A stretch of 10,260 nt of DNA from Pseudomonadota bacterium (GCA_009924885.1 RFQS01000063.1:1-10260); one strand, 5' to 3'; shown: positions 1-7,854, counted from the first letter of the stretch. Notes: generated by a model from the letters alone, not told the origin. Numbers and translations: made by a program.

Positions 1-618
1 ACTAAAATATGGACTCATATTCCTTTGCATTTAGCTAGGGATATAAATGGCTCTGCGACTAAATTCCAATTTAAGGGAATTATTCCTGAAAAGAATAGGT
101 ATTCAAGGCTCGCTGGTGCTATAGATTGGCTTGATGCGACTGGATTGATTATTAAAATACCTATTCTTGAAAAGGCTGATTTGCCATTAAAAGCTTACAC
201 TAAGGAAAATTCTTTTAAGTTAATGATTTTTGATGTAGGTATTTTAGGAGCTTTAAGTAAAATTTCTCCTTTAACTATTCTTGACTATGACTACGTTTCT
301 TATAAGGGTTATTACGCTGAGAACTTTGTAGCTATGGAACTTTTAAGCTTTCAAGGAAATGATAAAACTTTATATTCATGGAAGGAGAATCAATCAGAGA
401 TTGAGTTTTTAAAAGAAACAGACGGAAAACTCTATCCAATAGAAGTTAAATCTGGTCACATAACTAAATCTAAGAGCTTATATTCTTTTTCTCAGCGTTA
501 TAAGAATATTGGTTTTAAAACTATTTTAAGTGCTAGAAACATAAAAATAGATGAATTAAATAATCTTAGAAAATATCCTCTTTATTATGTTTCGTGGGTT
601 TTTAATGTTAATATTTAG
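1..618 (+). CDS. ATP-binding protein, C-terminal DUF4143 part (5' end outside window)
   Basis: The frame is open from base 1, so the real start lies upstream. The TTG at 25 is only an internal codon, and the readable part is 205 codons ending at TAG 616-618. It matches the C-terminal half of the AAA_14/DUF4143 ATPases, predicted cytosolic P-loop proteins of unclear role that are common in accessory and defence regions. Visible hallmarks are an early IW-x-HIPLHLA stretch, a winged-helix-like segment ending in YSRLAGAIDWL, then LMIFDVGIL, GYYAENFVAMEL, and a PD-(D/E)XK-like pair near the end (SEIEF, then PIEVKSG around residues 145-152 counted from base 1). The first acidic position is usually Asp (EVDF) and is Glu here, so nuclease activity is doubtful. 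It closes with the typical YPLYYVSW. The P-loop domain cannot be seen. The next gene starts 5 bases downstream on the same strand. Family assignment is confident; substrate and function are unknown. Confidence 0.85.
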   Translation, partial: TKIWTHIPLHLARDINGSATKFQFKGIIPEKNRYSRLAGAIDWLDATGLIIKIPILEKADLPLKAYTKENSFKLMIFDVGILGALSKISPLTILDYDYVSYKGYYAENFVAMELLSFQGNDKTLYSWKENQSEIEFLKETDGKLYPIEVKSGHITKSKSLYSFSQRYKNIGFKTILSARNIKIDELNNLRKYPLYYVSWVFNVNI

Positions 619-623
619 CTTAT

Positions 624-968
624 ATGAAAAAACTATTATTGTTTGTTGTATTAATATCTCAGTTTAATTCTTATTCTTTTGCTAAGTCTTATGGTGATAC
701 TATTCAAGAGAAAAGATATAGAGAGGCTTTAAATGTAGGGTGTGAGGATCAGAAACGTAAGAATCCTGCAACAGCTGTTGTTTTAGGTTTACTACCAGGA
801 GGAGGTTCCTTTTATACTGGTGAAATAGGATTAGGAATAGCTGATTTACTTTTATGGCCGTTTTCACCAATATGGGACATGCCATTAGCAGGGAAAAAAG
901 CTAGAGAGATTAATATGACTGAAACTATACTGATTTGTGAAGAATCAGGAAAAATTAAAAGACATTAA
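624..968 (+). CDS. Small exported protein with glycine-rich TM2-like hydrophobic core
   Basis: This encodes 114 aa from ATG 624, five bases after the preceding stop. Residues 1-20 form a classical Sec signal peptide: MKK, a Leu/Val-rich core, then S-F-A at the -3 to -1 positions. Cleavage is predicted after Ala20. There is no lipobox cysteine, so it is probably periplasmic or membrane-anchored rather than a lipoprotein. Residues 48-90 hold NPATAVVLGLLPGGG, SFYTGEIGLGIADLLLWPF and SPIWD, a glycine/proline-broken hydrophobic hairpin. This recalls TM2-like domains (hydrophobic, G-x-G, FY-x-G, hydrophobic) and short orphan proteins of Gram-negative bacteria. Two cysteines (40 and 104) could pair in an oxidising periplasm. 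The C-terminus runs into the 3' end of the opposite gene (14-base convergent overlap). No specific function is recognised. The coding call rests on the signal peptide and the continuous hydrophobic pattern. Confidence 0.75.
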   Translation: MKKLLLFVVLISQFNSYSFAKSYGDTIQEKRYREALNVGCEDQKRKNPATAVVLGLLPGGGSFYTGEIGLGIADLLLWPFSPIWDMPLAGKKAREINMTETILICEESGKIKRH

Positions 969-1767
969 TTAATTCAGCTCTAACTTTACCCAGCATAGAA
1001 TTACATAGAATAATCTCATCAGCTGTTTCCAAGTCATAAATAGAAGTCTTTTTTTCTGAGGCTTTTAGCTCATTGATTAAAATCTTTCTCATAGTACCAT
1101 TCAGTAAATTACAGTCTATATGAGGCGTTAGCCACTGATTATCTTTTCTGAAAAATATATTAGTAAAAGAACCTTCACAGATTTCATCTTTTTCATTAGT
1201 CCAGATCAATTCCTGATTAATGTCAGGCAGTGAGATAGTGTTTTTATTTACATGGTTTATATTAGTATTTAACTCATCACAGCGGGTTTCTAATGATATT
1301 AAATTATTTAAGCTGATTTCCTCTCTAGGAAAGAATTTATGCCTCCATTTTTTATCTTCACTGTTAATTTTAAAATTTTTAGCGATAGTAAATTTAATAA
1401 CATTATTTTCTAAAAACCTGTCATAGAGTGATATTTCGCTTTTAATTTCACCATCTATGTTATATATAAGCTTGAGTTTATAAATATTTTTTTCTTGATT
1501 ATCGTAATTAAAGCTCCCAGTGAATGTTCTTATATTAGGGTTAGTGATATTCAAGTTTTTAATTTCCTTATCTAATAAAGCACTATTAGAAAAATCTTTA
1601 CTAAAAAACATTAATGATTTTTCTGAGTTTTCATTAATTTTAAAATTAAGTTCAGTGATGCTATGTAGAAGCCTTTCCGTATGAATGTTTAAGTTGAAAA
1701 TAGTAATAATATTCTCTTCTGGATTATATTTCAGGCGTATGGTTTCTAGTAGTTGGTTTATTTGCAT
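955..1767 (-). CDS. Class IV aminotransferase, PabC-like (putative aminodeoxychorismate lyase)
   Basis: This encodes 270 aa from ATG 1767 to TAA 955. It has the layout of fold-type IV PLP enzymes, close to the lyase half of PabB-PabC fusions. The N-terminus QLLETIRL and H29-x-E-R-L-L-x-S match the LLET...HLxRLxxSA signature. RHKFFPRE carries the expected Schiff-base lysine K144. The C-terminal half is textbook: ELIWTNEKDEICEGSFTN (E198, N203), LTPHIDCNLLNGTMR (TP, then GTxR binding PLP phosphate) and ADEIILCNSMLGKV. Such enzymes convert 4-amino-4-deoxychorismate to p-aminobenzoate plus pyruvate in folate synthesis, or transaminate branched-chain or D-amino acids. The LLET start and the HK motif favour PabC. 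The middle (residues 50-135) is divergent and Asn/Lys rich. No pabA or pabB is adjacent. The start is preceded by A-rich leader sequence without a clear Shine-Dalgarno. The 3' end overlaps the convergent exported-protein gene. Confidence 0.8.
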   Translation of the reverse strand: MQINQLLETIRLKYNPEENIITIFNLNIHTERLLHSITELNFKINENSEKSLMFFSKDFSNSALLDKEIKNLNITNPNIRTFTGSFNYDNQEKNIYKLKLIYNIDGEIKSEISLYDRFLENNVIKFTIAKNFKINSEDKKWRHKFFPREEISLNNLISLETRCDELNTNINHVNKNTISLPDINQELIWTNEKDEICEGSFTNIFFRKDNQWLTPHIDCNLLNGTMRKILINELKASEKKTSIYDLETADEIILCNSMLGKVRAELINVF

Positions 1768-1794
1768 TTTTGTTTGTTTTTTTGGTGATTAAAT

Positions 1795-1816
1795 CCGACG
1801 ACATAGCGACGACATA
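1795..1816. repeat. Two tandem copies of an 11-base GC-rich repeat
   Basis: There are two back-to-back units of SCGACGACATA (1795-1805 starting CC, 1806-1816 starting GC). They lie in an otherwise A/T-rich spacer, just upstream of the PabC-like start on the minus strand. The same array recurs at 1883, including the preceding AT. On the minus strand the unit reads TATGTCGTCGS. Role unknown. Confidence 0.9.
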
Positions 1817-1846
1817 AGCTTAAAAATCCTTTAATAGAGCCATTTT

Positions 1847-1868
1847 TTTATTAAATAATGTTAATAAA
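1847..1868. repeat. AT-only palindrome, 8-base arms with 6-base loop
   Basis: TTTATTAA (1847-1854) and TTAATAAA (1861-1868) are perfect inverted repeats separated by ATAATG. The palindrome lies between the two GC-rich repeat clusters, upstream of the PabC-like gene and downstream of the AlbA_2 gene. On the minus strand it is followed by A residues rather than a U tract, so it is not a standard intrinsic terminator. It could be a protein-binding site or a chance palindrome in AT-rich DNA. Confidence 0.4.
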
Positions 1869-1882
1869 GTAGTTTGTAAGAT

Positions 1883-1915
1883 CCGACGACATAGCGACGA
1901 CATAGCGACGACATA
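1883..1915. repeat. Three tandem copies of the same 11-base GC-rich repeat
   Basis: Units lie at 1883-1893, 1894-1904 and 1905-1915, each SCGACGACATA with only the first base varying. The array begins 8 bases beyond the stop of the AlbA_2/ATPase gene. Its first unit starts 88 bases from the first unit of the other cluster, which is exactly eight unit lengths. The unit is clearly more G+C-rich than its surroundings. It could be an iteron-like protein-binding array, a slippage-prone satellite, or part of a dispersed genomic repeat. Confidence 0.9.
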
Positions 1916-1923
1916 ACTATTAT

Positions 1924-3561
1924 TTAATTGTTCAGAAATATCCATTCACCTCGCTTCAAACTCTTTTTTACTAAGCCCTGTTTTTGCCATTTGGTAAAAA
2001 GATTCGTTAATTGCGATATTTCAGCTTTAGTATTAGTTAGTCCTACATGCTCCCTTGCTTGAATATTTGATAGTATTCCATTCATTTTTTTTGATAGAAT
2101 ACGAAATTCGTTTAGATAAGTGAGCTCATCATCTGTACTAAAGGGAATTATGGTTTGATTTTGGAAAAGAGCTATAACCCAGCGTTTTAATAAAGGTTTA
2201 CTGTTTCTATCACTTAGGTTAGGAATTACAGGGGAGTGAGAATTTTCTATTATTCTTTCTGTGACTCTTATATAATGCTCATCTAGAAAAGAAAGTATTT
2301 GATTCCAAGTTTTATTTTTCCACAAAACTATTGCTGTAGCTAACCTCCATTCATCCGAGTTAGAAAAATACTCTTTTAATCTATTTATTAATAGGGTAAT
2401 CGGTAAATTATTTTCTTCATTATAAAGAGTTATTTTCCATTTTCCAAAGTTTTTAAATTGTTGAAATTCAATTATAGGCTCTCTTTTACCATGTTCTATC
2501 ATTTGTCTGAAAATTCTATTTTTTCCAGAACCGAGTTCCTCCGTGAGTTTCGACATTCTTAGGGTATTCATTAAAAGTTTGTTCTGAGAATTATGTATTC
2601 TTGAAAACCATTTATCTACAAAAGCTTCTGCTTCAAGACTAGAATTGTTAGTTATGCTTATTTTATTTGGGAAAATTTCTACGGTTATGTCTCCATAATC
2701 TTTTTGGTAGAAAGAATGTGCGACAGCGTTAGCCAAGCTTTCTCGAAGAGCTTCTATGGGATAAGGCTGCTCTTCTTTAGCTGAGAAAGATTTATCAACT
2801 ATTTGAACTTGTTTTCTTGTCCAGCTTAGGATTTGATTAATAAACTGATCTTCTAAAAGATTATATAAACCAAATTTTTCTTCTTGATCTAAAATATCTC
2901 CATTAATGTCACAGTGTATGATTCTAATTGGAAAATCACCAAAGAGAATCCCAGAAACATTTTTATTATGAATACCGAGATTAGATAAAATATCTAATGA
3001 ACTGATATTGTTTAGATTTAGTTTTTCTTTAGCATTTTCATTAATTTTTTCGGCAAACCCCATTATTAATGAACTATTTAATTTACCAGTGTATGCCAAT
3101 TTAGAAAAATCTTGTCCTGGTAATTCTAGACTCAGAGATAAAATCTCACTAGGACTTAGTTCTGGGCTAGAAGTGCCAAGTAATTTATACGCTTTTTCAT
3201 TCCAATAAACGATTTCATCAATGGGTATAATCTCTATTAATAGAATGTGACTAGAGTCAATAATTTCGCCTGTAATTATTACATTTTTGAAATTAGGTTC
3301 TAGATATTCATTGATATGATTTGTTACTTGTGATTCTGTCTTAATAAGTGTTTTATCATCCCATTCAGATAAAGTGCCGTCATCATTAATTCCTAAAATT
3401 ATCCATCCGCCTTCTTTACGGAAATGGTTAGCAATGGCTGAAATATCTTTGCCGTATTCTTGTCGCCAAGAGGATTTAAGTTCAACATTAGGAATAAGAA
3501 ATTCTAAAAGTTTTCCAGAGCTAATTTTTTTTATGATTTGTTCTTTAGTTAGTCGTGGCAT
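1924..3561 (-). CDS. AlbA_2 (Schlafen-type) / GHKL ATPase-domain protein, third gene of the RM operon
   Basis: This encodes 545 aa from ATG 3561. An AlbA_2 (Schlafen AlbA_2, PF04326-like) domain spans about residues 22-125. It shows VELKSSW (E27, K29), ISAIANHFRKEGGWIILGINDDG and the later IEIIPIDE strand. A GHKL-type ATPase domain of the HATPase_c_4 kind lies at about 265-360: YPIEALRESLANAVAH (N-box), an ITVEIFPNKISITNN strand pair, and EELGSGKNRI. A winged-helix-like C-terminus (about 495-545) ends in QGLVKKSLKRGEWIF. This architecture is often labelled RecG-like or putative transcriptional regulator. Family members are thought to bind nucleic acid, and AlbA_2 domains can be nucleases in Schlafen proteins. 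The start lies 1 base after the res stop (TAA-A-ATG), with no strong Shine-Dalgarno, implying translational coupling. It may be an accessory restriction factor, a regulator of the operon, or a separate defence gene. The domains are confident; the role is inferred. Confidence 0.88.
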   Translation of the reverse strand: MPRLTKEQIIKKISSGKLLEFLIPNVELKSSWRQEYGKDISAIANHFRKEGGWIILGINDDGTLSEWDDKTLIKTESQVTNHINEYLEPNFKNVIITGEIIDSSHILLIEIIPIDEIVYWNEKAYKLLGTSSPELSPSEILSLSLELPGQDFSKLAYTGKLNSSLIMGFAEKINENAKEKLNLNNISSLDILSNLGIHNKNVSGILFGDFPIRIIHCDINGDILDQEEKFGLYNLLEDQFINQILSWTRKQVQIVDKSFSAKEEQPYPIEALRESLANAVAHSFYQKDYGDITVEIFPNKISITNNSSLEAEAFVDKWFSRIHNSQNKLLMNTLRMSKLTEELGSGKNRIFRQMIEHGKREPIIEFQQFKNFGKWKITLYNEENNLPITLLINRLKEYFSNSDEWRLATAIVLWKNKTWNQILSFLDEHYIRVTERIIENSHSPVIPNLSDRNSKPLLKRWVIALFQNQTIIPFSTDDELTYLNEFRILSKKMNGILSNIQAREHVGLTNTKAEISQLTNLFTKWQKQGLVKKSLKRGEWIFLNN

Positions 3562-3562
3562 T

Positions 3563-6274
3563 TTATTTTTCTGCTTTAAACCCTTTCAAAAAATACTCAA
3601 AAGTATAATTAGACTTAATCTCATCATGCGGAATTAATAGATAAGCCCATTCATTATTTTTATTAAAATCATTAACTATATTACAGAAAGCAATTGCACT
3701 CTGCTTTTTAGCTTGAACATCGAAATTATCTATTTGATCTGAGCGTTTAATTTCTATTATAAATTTATTAGTATCTGTTTCAACGACAAAATCTGCTTCG
3801 TAACGCTGTTCTATGCCATTACTATTTTTATAATAAAGTTCAAACTGCTCTTTATGTGGTCTTAGCCATTTTTTTATACTATCATCATGCTCTAAAATTC
3901 TTGCAAAGAGAAGTTCTGGTTTAGATGAAAAAGCGTAATTGAGAAAATAGGATTTTTTAAAACCGTTAAAAGAGATTTTTTTAAAAGTCTCACTAGTAGT
4001 GCTTTCTATTGACTCTAGGTAATTTCTGATTTCTTTAGCATTAATCCCATTAGGTTTTTTTAGTTCACTGTGATAAGTTCCATTAAAACTACTTTCTATA
4101 GTGCTTTCAGAGGAAATAAGATTATTTTCTATTTGCTCATAAAGTTTTTCAGCGATTTCTTTTTTATAGTAGAGAACTATATTAGTAATATCTTTTTGTT
4201 TAGGATATTGTTTTAGTAAGTAATCAAAAAGCTGATCTAAAAGCTTATACAGCGTCTCTGATTGGCTATCATAATCTATTACAGGGTAGTTTATTAAGTG
4301 AGAAATTATTTCTCTTTTAAGAATCTTATCATCACAAATCAAATTTACTTTTTCGATTTCTTGTTTATAAATTAGAGTGCTCTCTTCCTCTCTAAGAGCT
4401 TGAATTAAGATATTTTGGTCGATTAAGTTAAACCTTAAAAATGGCATAAGATTCAATTCAAAATCTTTAATGGAAAAATCTAAATCTTCTGAAACAGCCT
4501 GCCTGATTATTCTAGGGATTTTAATAAAAAATTTTCTGTCCTCGTCCCTGTTGTTATTTACTATGTCTACTGTTTTACTAAATTCTTGAAAATTACTGAA
4601 TTTTTCTTGAACTAATTTTATAGATTTCTCTTTAGATTCTGCATTTAAACCTAATTCGGAAGCCGTTTTATTTATTAGTTCACCTATTGAAGACTGTTTA
4701 GTTTTATAAATATTAGTGTTAAAGAGGCTTTCAGTATCTTTATCTTCCTCTATGACTTCTGAGATGATTTTCAAACAAGTTTTTTCTGCTATATATTCTT
4801 CCTTTTCATCGTCAGAGAGTTTATCTGCTTCTTTAGTGTTTAAGAAGTATTTTTCTTCTAAGCGAGATAAATCTAAATCTATTTCTATAAAATTCTTTTT
4901 ATTAATTAAAGAATCTGGCTTATTAGCTTCCGTGATTAGCTTTTCATAATTATCATGGGCGATTATAGTTAGTCTATCTAAAATAGGTTCATAAGTTCTT
5001 TTGCCGAAAGGAAGTCTAAGACCACGTCCGATGGTTTGTTCGGTTAAAGTCTGAGAGACAGACGCTCTTAGGGGTACTATAGTATAAAGGTTATTTACAT
5101 CCCAGCCCTCACGTAATTTATTTACATGAATTACTATCTCTACCGTGTTTTCAGGTCTTTCTATTTTAGAGAGTTCTTTAAAGAACTCGTCATCAGTAAC
5201 TTTAGTATGAATTTCTATAGCTCTTTGCTTAAAGTAACCTGTAAAAAATTCATCCGATCTAACATAGTTAAGAATATTATTAGCGTGTTCCGTATCTTTA
5301 CAAGCTACTAGAATAAAGGGTTTTACTAAGGGCAGTGATTTTTCATAACAGTAAGCCTTTAAGTGCTCTTGAGTCTTTCTATGAATCTGAATAGCATCTT
5401 CTAGTTTGATTCTTTCTAGCTCTTCTTCTGATAAATTAGCAGGATCAAAGTTTTTTCTAGTAGCTACCGCTGGTTCTTTTACGAAACCATCTCTAATAGC
5501 GTTAGCTAGTGAATATTCATAGATAATGTTTTGGAATCTTTTTTCAGCATTTTTAGATTTAGCCTCGATGATAGGTGTAGCGGTTAATTCTAGTCCTAGA
5601 ATAGGTTTTAACTCATTAATGACAGCCACGCCTCTATCAGCTCTGTATCTATGAGCCTCATCCATAATAATTACTAAGTTTTCTAAACTTTGAAGAAACT
5701 CGAAATAGGATTTACCTAAAACTTCAGAAAGCCTTTTAATACGAGGCTTGCTAGAGTTTTTATCACCCTTAATCTCGGAGTTTAGTTTACCGATATTAAA
5801 GATATTTATTAGTACAGTATCTTTTTGCCTATTGCTCAGTTGAGCACTTTTAAATTCATAATCATCACCAGTGATGATTACGGGAGCTTTTACAGCGAAG
5901 CTATCTATACCTCTAAAGACATATTTAGGACTAGAGATAGTAGTGAAGTCGGCTTTAAGTTTCTCATAGATAGTGAGGTTCGGAGCTAAAACGAAAAAAT
6001 TATTTATATTCTTTTCTTTAAAAAGATAACTAATAAAGCCTCCCATAAGTCTGGTCTTACCTACGCCAGTAGCTAAAGAGAAGCAGATATTAATAAAATC
6101 ACGCTCAAAGTCTTTAAAGATAGGGAATTTAGCTTTAACTTTATTTAAAGCACTCTCTAGGTCTAGATTAGAAAGTATAATTTCTTCCTCTACTAAATCT
6201 GCTAATATTTCTAGACTTTTTCTCTGTGGCTCTCTGAGACTTAAACGACTAGATATATAGTTAAGGTTACTCAT
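3563..6274 (-). CDS. res: Type III restriction enzyme Res subunit (SF2 helicase + PD-(D/E)XK nuclease)
   Basis: This encodes 903 aa, within the usual Type III Res size range. Helicase lobe 1 has Walker A ATGVGKT (68-74), the APNLTIYEKL motif Ia region, DEAH at 205-208 (VIIMDEAHRY) and the LTATP motif III at 230-234. Lobe 2 has LREGWDVNN (387-395) and motif VI QTIGRGLRLP (413-422). A long, less conserved spacer follows. The C-terminal endonuclease domain shows E787 in KPELLFARILE, D828 in YEADFVVE, and E841-x-K843 in FIIEIKR, a complete PD-(D/E)XK active site. All catalytic motifs are intact, so activity is expected. In Type III systems Res needs Mod for site recognition; ATP hydrolysis drives movement along DNA, and cutting occurs about 25-27 bp from an unmethylated site when two sites communicate. 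ATG 6274 is 5 bases after the mod stop, and the next gene follows after 1 base, so the three genes are almost certainly co-transcribed. Confidence 0.95.
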   Translation of the reverse strand: MSNLNYISSRLSLREPQRKSLEILADLVEEEIILSNLDLESALNKVKAKFPIFKDFERDFINICFSLATGVGKTRLMGGFISYLFKEKNINNFFVLAPNLTIYEKLKADFTTISSPKYVFRGIDSFAVKAPVIITGDDYEFKSAQLSNRQKDTVLINIFNIGKLNSEIKGDKNSSKPRIKRLSEVLGKSYFEFLQSLENLVIIMDEAHRYRADRGVAVINELKPILGLELTATPIIEAKSKNAEKRFQNIIYEYSLANAIRDGFVKEPAVATRKNFDPANLSEEELERIKLEDAIQIHRKTQEHLKAYCYEKSLPLVKPFILVACKDTEHANNILNYVRSDEFFTGYFKQRAIEIHTKVTDDEFFKELSKIERPENTVEIVIHVNKLREGWDVNNLYTIVPLRASVSQTLTEQTIGRGLRLPFGKRTYEPILDRLTIIAHDNYEKLITEANKPDSLINKKNFIEIDLDLSRLEEKYFLNTKEADKLSDDEKEEYIAEKTCLKIISEVIEEDKDTESLFNTNIYKTKQSSIGELINKTASELGLNAESKEKSIKLVQEKFSNFQEFSKTVDIVNNNRDEDRKFFIKIPRIIRQAVSEDLDFSIKDFELNLMPFLRFNLIDQNILIQALREEESTLIYKQEIEKVNLICDDKILKREIISHLINYPVIDYDSQSETLYKLLDQLFDYLLKQYPKQKDITNIVLYYKKEIAEKLYEQIENNLISSESTIESSFNGTYHSELKKPNGINAKEIRNYLESIESTTSETFKKISFNGFKKSYFLNYAFSSKPELLFARILEHDDSIKKWLRPHKEQFELYYKNSNGIEQRYEADFVVETDTNKFIIEIKRSDQIDNFDVQAKKQSAIAFCNIVNDFNKNNEWAYLLIPHDEIKSNYTFEYFLKGFKAEK

Positions 6275-6279
6275 ATACT

Positions 6280-7854
6280 TTAGGTGAGGCTAGGCTCTTC
6301 CTCTGAATTAGTTTCTGTGATTTTTAAGGAGTAGTCTTCTTTCCCGAATTCACATTTTTTAAGTACAGAAGCTGGAATTTTTTTAATGATGATGTTAGAA
6401 AAAGCATCTTTACATTTAGCCTCGAAAGCTTTACAGCAGATTAAAAGTGTCTCTCCAGCCCTCATGCTGCTATGAATTTCCTCTAAGAGTTTTAGGCTAA
6501 TAAGCTTATCAGTAGTATAGATATAGTCATTCTCGGTAGAGAAACCTTGTTTCCAGAAGCTTTCTAGTTTAGGTTTATATGTAAAACCTTGATGTTTAGC
6601 CATCGCTTCAGCGAGCATATTTTCATCGTAATCAGCGTTAATTAACCAGTTTTCCTTTTCATCCTGCTGAAGCAAGCTAGGAGCGAGATGATAGTATTTA
6701 AAACCACCACCACCAGTCCAGCTCATAGCTTTAGATATGCCTCCCTGATCTGTGCCATCTATCACTTTCTGTAAGCGTGGTACACAGTGAGTATCACAAT
6801 GCTCACCTAATTCTATACCTATCCATCTTCTACCCATTTTATTTGCTACAGCGGCAGTAGTGCCAGAGCCGAGGAAAGAGTCTAGGATTAGATCACCAGG
6901 GTTAGAGGCTAAAGTTAAAATGCGTTCGATGAGTCTTTCTGGTTTAGGGGTAGCAAATACCTCGGTATCGTTAAAGGCTTTTACTTCTCTTTTAGCATCC
7001 TGATTATCACCTACTTCATCACGCTGCCATATGGTTTTAGAAACTGATCCAGACTGTACTTCAGAGAGGAATCTTTTTATACGAGGAACTCCTGCTCCGT
7101 CTTTTCCAAACCAGATTCGACTATCTTTTATTAATTCTTGTAGTTTTTCTTTATTAACAGACCAGCATCTGCTTTCGGGTGGATTCAGATTTCTACCAGA
7201 AGGTGTTTTAATTTCATAGTCAGTAGTTTTAGAATATGTTTTAACAGAGAGATCCCCAGAAGTCCAAGGTCCTCTTGGATCGTTATCTGGATTTTTGTAT
7301 CTTTTATCCATTTCTTCAGTTCTAGGAAGAAGATTAGGTCTAAATACTTCTTTATTTTTTGCGTAGACAAGAATATGATCATGACTGTCAGAAAGCCATT
7401 TGGCATCGTTTTGAGGAGAAAATTTCTTCTCCCAGATTACGTTAGCCACGAAATTAACCCTACCAAAAATCTCATCACATAAGACTTTTAAATAATGAGA
7501 CTCATCATCATCTATAGAAATCCAGATACTACCGTCCTCACTCAGTAAGTTTCTCAGTATAACCAGCCTATGCTTCATCAAATTAAGCCACAGAGAGTGT
7601 TCTAGTCCGTCATCATAATGCTCGAAGGCATTACCAGTGTTATAAGGAGGGTCTATGTATATGCATTTAACTTTACCTGTAAACTCAGCTTCTAAAGCCT
7701 TAAGAGCGAGAAGATTATCGCCTTTAATTAGCATATTTTCTGTATCTTTTTCGCCATAAGCTTTTGACTTATCTTCGATTAAAATTCTTGGTTCTAGATT
7801 TAGCTCTTCATCTTTTCCTATCCAAGTTAATTCTAGTTTTTGATAACGGCTCAT
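6280..7854 (-). CDS. mod: Type III Mod subunit: site-specific N6-adenine DNA methyltransferase
   Basis: This encodes 524 aa from ATG 7854 to TAA 6280. The order motif IV, target-recognition region, motif I marks a beta-class amino-methyltransferase. DPPY is at 68-71 (IYIDPPYNTGNAF), followed by SLWLNLMKHRLVILRNLL and DGSIWISIDDDE. A variable region (about 140-300) should hold the target-recognition domain. AdoMet-binding DSFLGSGTT (325-333) comes after FATPKPERLIERIL. The tail GGISKAMSWTGGGGFKYYHLAPSLL (368-394) is typical of Mod proteins paired with Res helicases. It methylates adenine N6 in one strand of a short asymmetric site; that site cannot be read from sequence. It is somewhat shorter than EcoP15I Mod (about 640 aa) but has all motifs. 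It is the promoter-proximal gene of the mod-res-AlbA_2 operon. A weak AAGAGA lies about 13 bases before the start. No simple-sequence tract suggesting phase variation is visible inside it. Confidence 0.95.
   Translation of the reverse strand: MSRYQKLELTWIGKDEELNLEPRILIEDKSKAYGEKDTENMLIKGDNLLALKALEAEFTGKVKCIYIDPPYNTGNAFEHYDDGLEHSLWLNLMKHRLVILRNLLSEDGSIWISIDDDESHYLKVLCDEIFGRVNFVANVIWEKKFSPQNDAKWLSDSHDHILVYAKNKEVFRPNLLPRTEEMDKRYKNPDNDPRGPWTSGDLSVKTYSKTTDYEIKTPSGRNLNPPESRCWSVNKEKLQELIKDSRIWFGKDGAGVPRIKRFLSEVQSGSVSKTIWQRDEVGDNQDAKREVKAFNDTEVFATPKPERLIERILTLASNPGDLILDSFLGSGTTAAVANKMGRRWIGIELGEHCDTHCVPRLQKVIDGTDQGGISKAMSWTGGGGFKYYHLAPSLLQQDEKENWLINADYDENMLAEAMAKHQGFTYKPKLESFWKQGFSTENDYIYTTDKLISLKLLEEIHSSMRAGETLLICCKAFEAKCKDAFSNIIIKKIPASVLKKCEFGKEDYSLKITETNSEEEPSLT

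Noticed and set aside
1220..1426. Plus-strand 68-aa hydrophobic open frame within the PabC-like gene
   Set aside because: Antisense to a gene with intact catalytic motifs; the hydrophobicity arises from the complement of Asn/Lys-rich coding sequence.
1795..1915. CRISPR-like array
   Set aside because: The units are 11 bases, directly adjoining, with no regular spacers and no cas genes nearby.
3374..3637. Plus-strand 87-aa open frame across the res/AlbA_2 junction
   Set aside because: Antisense to two confident genes, with no recognisable domain.
7185..7406. Minus-strand 73-aa open frame inside mod
   Set aside because: It overlaps the well-supported methyltransferase in another frame and has no domain or ribosome site; shadow frame.
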